A DNA stretch of 64,000 nt from Chitinophagaceae bacterium BSSC1. Its GTDB lineage: Bacteria > Bacteroidota > Bacteroidia > Chitinophagales > Chitinophagaceae. A model generated the notes under the pieces. It worked only from the letters and a program-made list of their open reading frames with translations, was not told the DNA's origin and did not search any database. Of this stretch, positions 63,999 through 64,000 are shown in pieces. Position numbers and translations under genes: made by a program. Location: contig NKJC01000001.1 of assembly GCA_002256435.1 (NCBI GenBank), forward strand, positions 1 through 64,000, given 5' to 3'. How positions within the stretch are numbered: position 1 is the first letter of the stretch; each line of letters opens with the position of its first letter.

Positions 63999-64000
63999 AT

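Noticed and set aside
1-64000. CRISPR array or complete restriction-modification system
   Set aside because: No regularly spaced identical repeats were seen, and no methyltransferase gene accompanies the HNH or PD-(D/E)xK nucleases.

Overview
The window looks like the chromosome of a member of the Bacteroidota, most likely a Chitinophagaceae bacterium. The support is a SusC/SusD pair, a Porin_10 outer-membrane protein, a DUF5686 protein, a TlpA-type thioredoxin, many Cys lipoproteins, promoter -7 elements of the form TAnnTTTG, and few Shine-Dalgarno sites. The genus is not proven by anything I can see.

Two regions differ sharply. From about 1 to 30.55 kb lies an AT-richer accessory island in which every gene is on the minus strand. 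It opens with a HEPN/Abi-type gene, hydrolases and peptidases (0-9 kb). Remnants of one repeatedly copied endonuclease/exonuclease/phosphatase (EEP) gene separate these modules; I count six copies, all in the same direction. A compact operon at 11.3-17.5 kb follows. It encodes a JmjC/cupin-8 oxygenase, a TrpF-like barrel, an unknown 415-residue protein, a D-2-hydroxyacid dehydrogenase, a PLP aminotransferase, a P-loop kinase and a small membrane protein, and looks like an undescribed small-molecule pathway. A PHP-plus-SMC-like ATPase of the TrlF type lies directly upstream. The part from 21.8 to 30.1 kb is a defence island: a frameshifted HNH nuclease, a predicted nuclease, a retron (reverse transcriptase, candidate msr-msd RNA, nucleoside-deoxyribosyltransferase-like effector), a decayed FRG-domain gene, a PD-(D/E)xK nuclease and a DUF6119 protein. 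Spacers between island genes share recurring motifs and imperfect repeats, which gives the island a cassette-like build. It ends at the 3' end of a tRNA-Leu(CAG) gene, a classic integration site, although no integrase is visible in the window.

From 30.6 to 64 kb the sequence is ordinary core genome with genes on both strands: a LuxE-like acyl-protein synthetase, a UbiA-like membrane protein, an M42 aminopeptidase, a glutamine-amidotransferase/ATP-grasp pair, outer-membrane proteins, purine nucleoside phosphorylase, a cold-shock protein, a Tet-type MFS pump, a TetR regulator with two matching operator-like palindromes, ClpB, a class C beta-lactamase-fold hydrolase, a pore-loop membrane protein, QueG, and a DeoR regulator followed by SusC and SusD. 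Four copies of a 12-bp element precede the DeoR gene and probably control that nutrient-uptake operon.

All family calls come from reading motifs and overall sequence character. No database search was possible.
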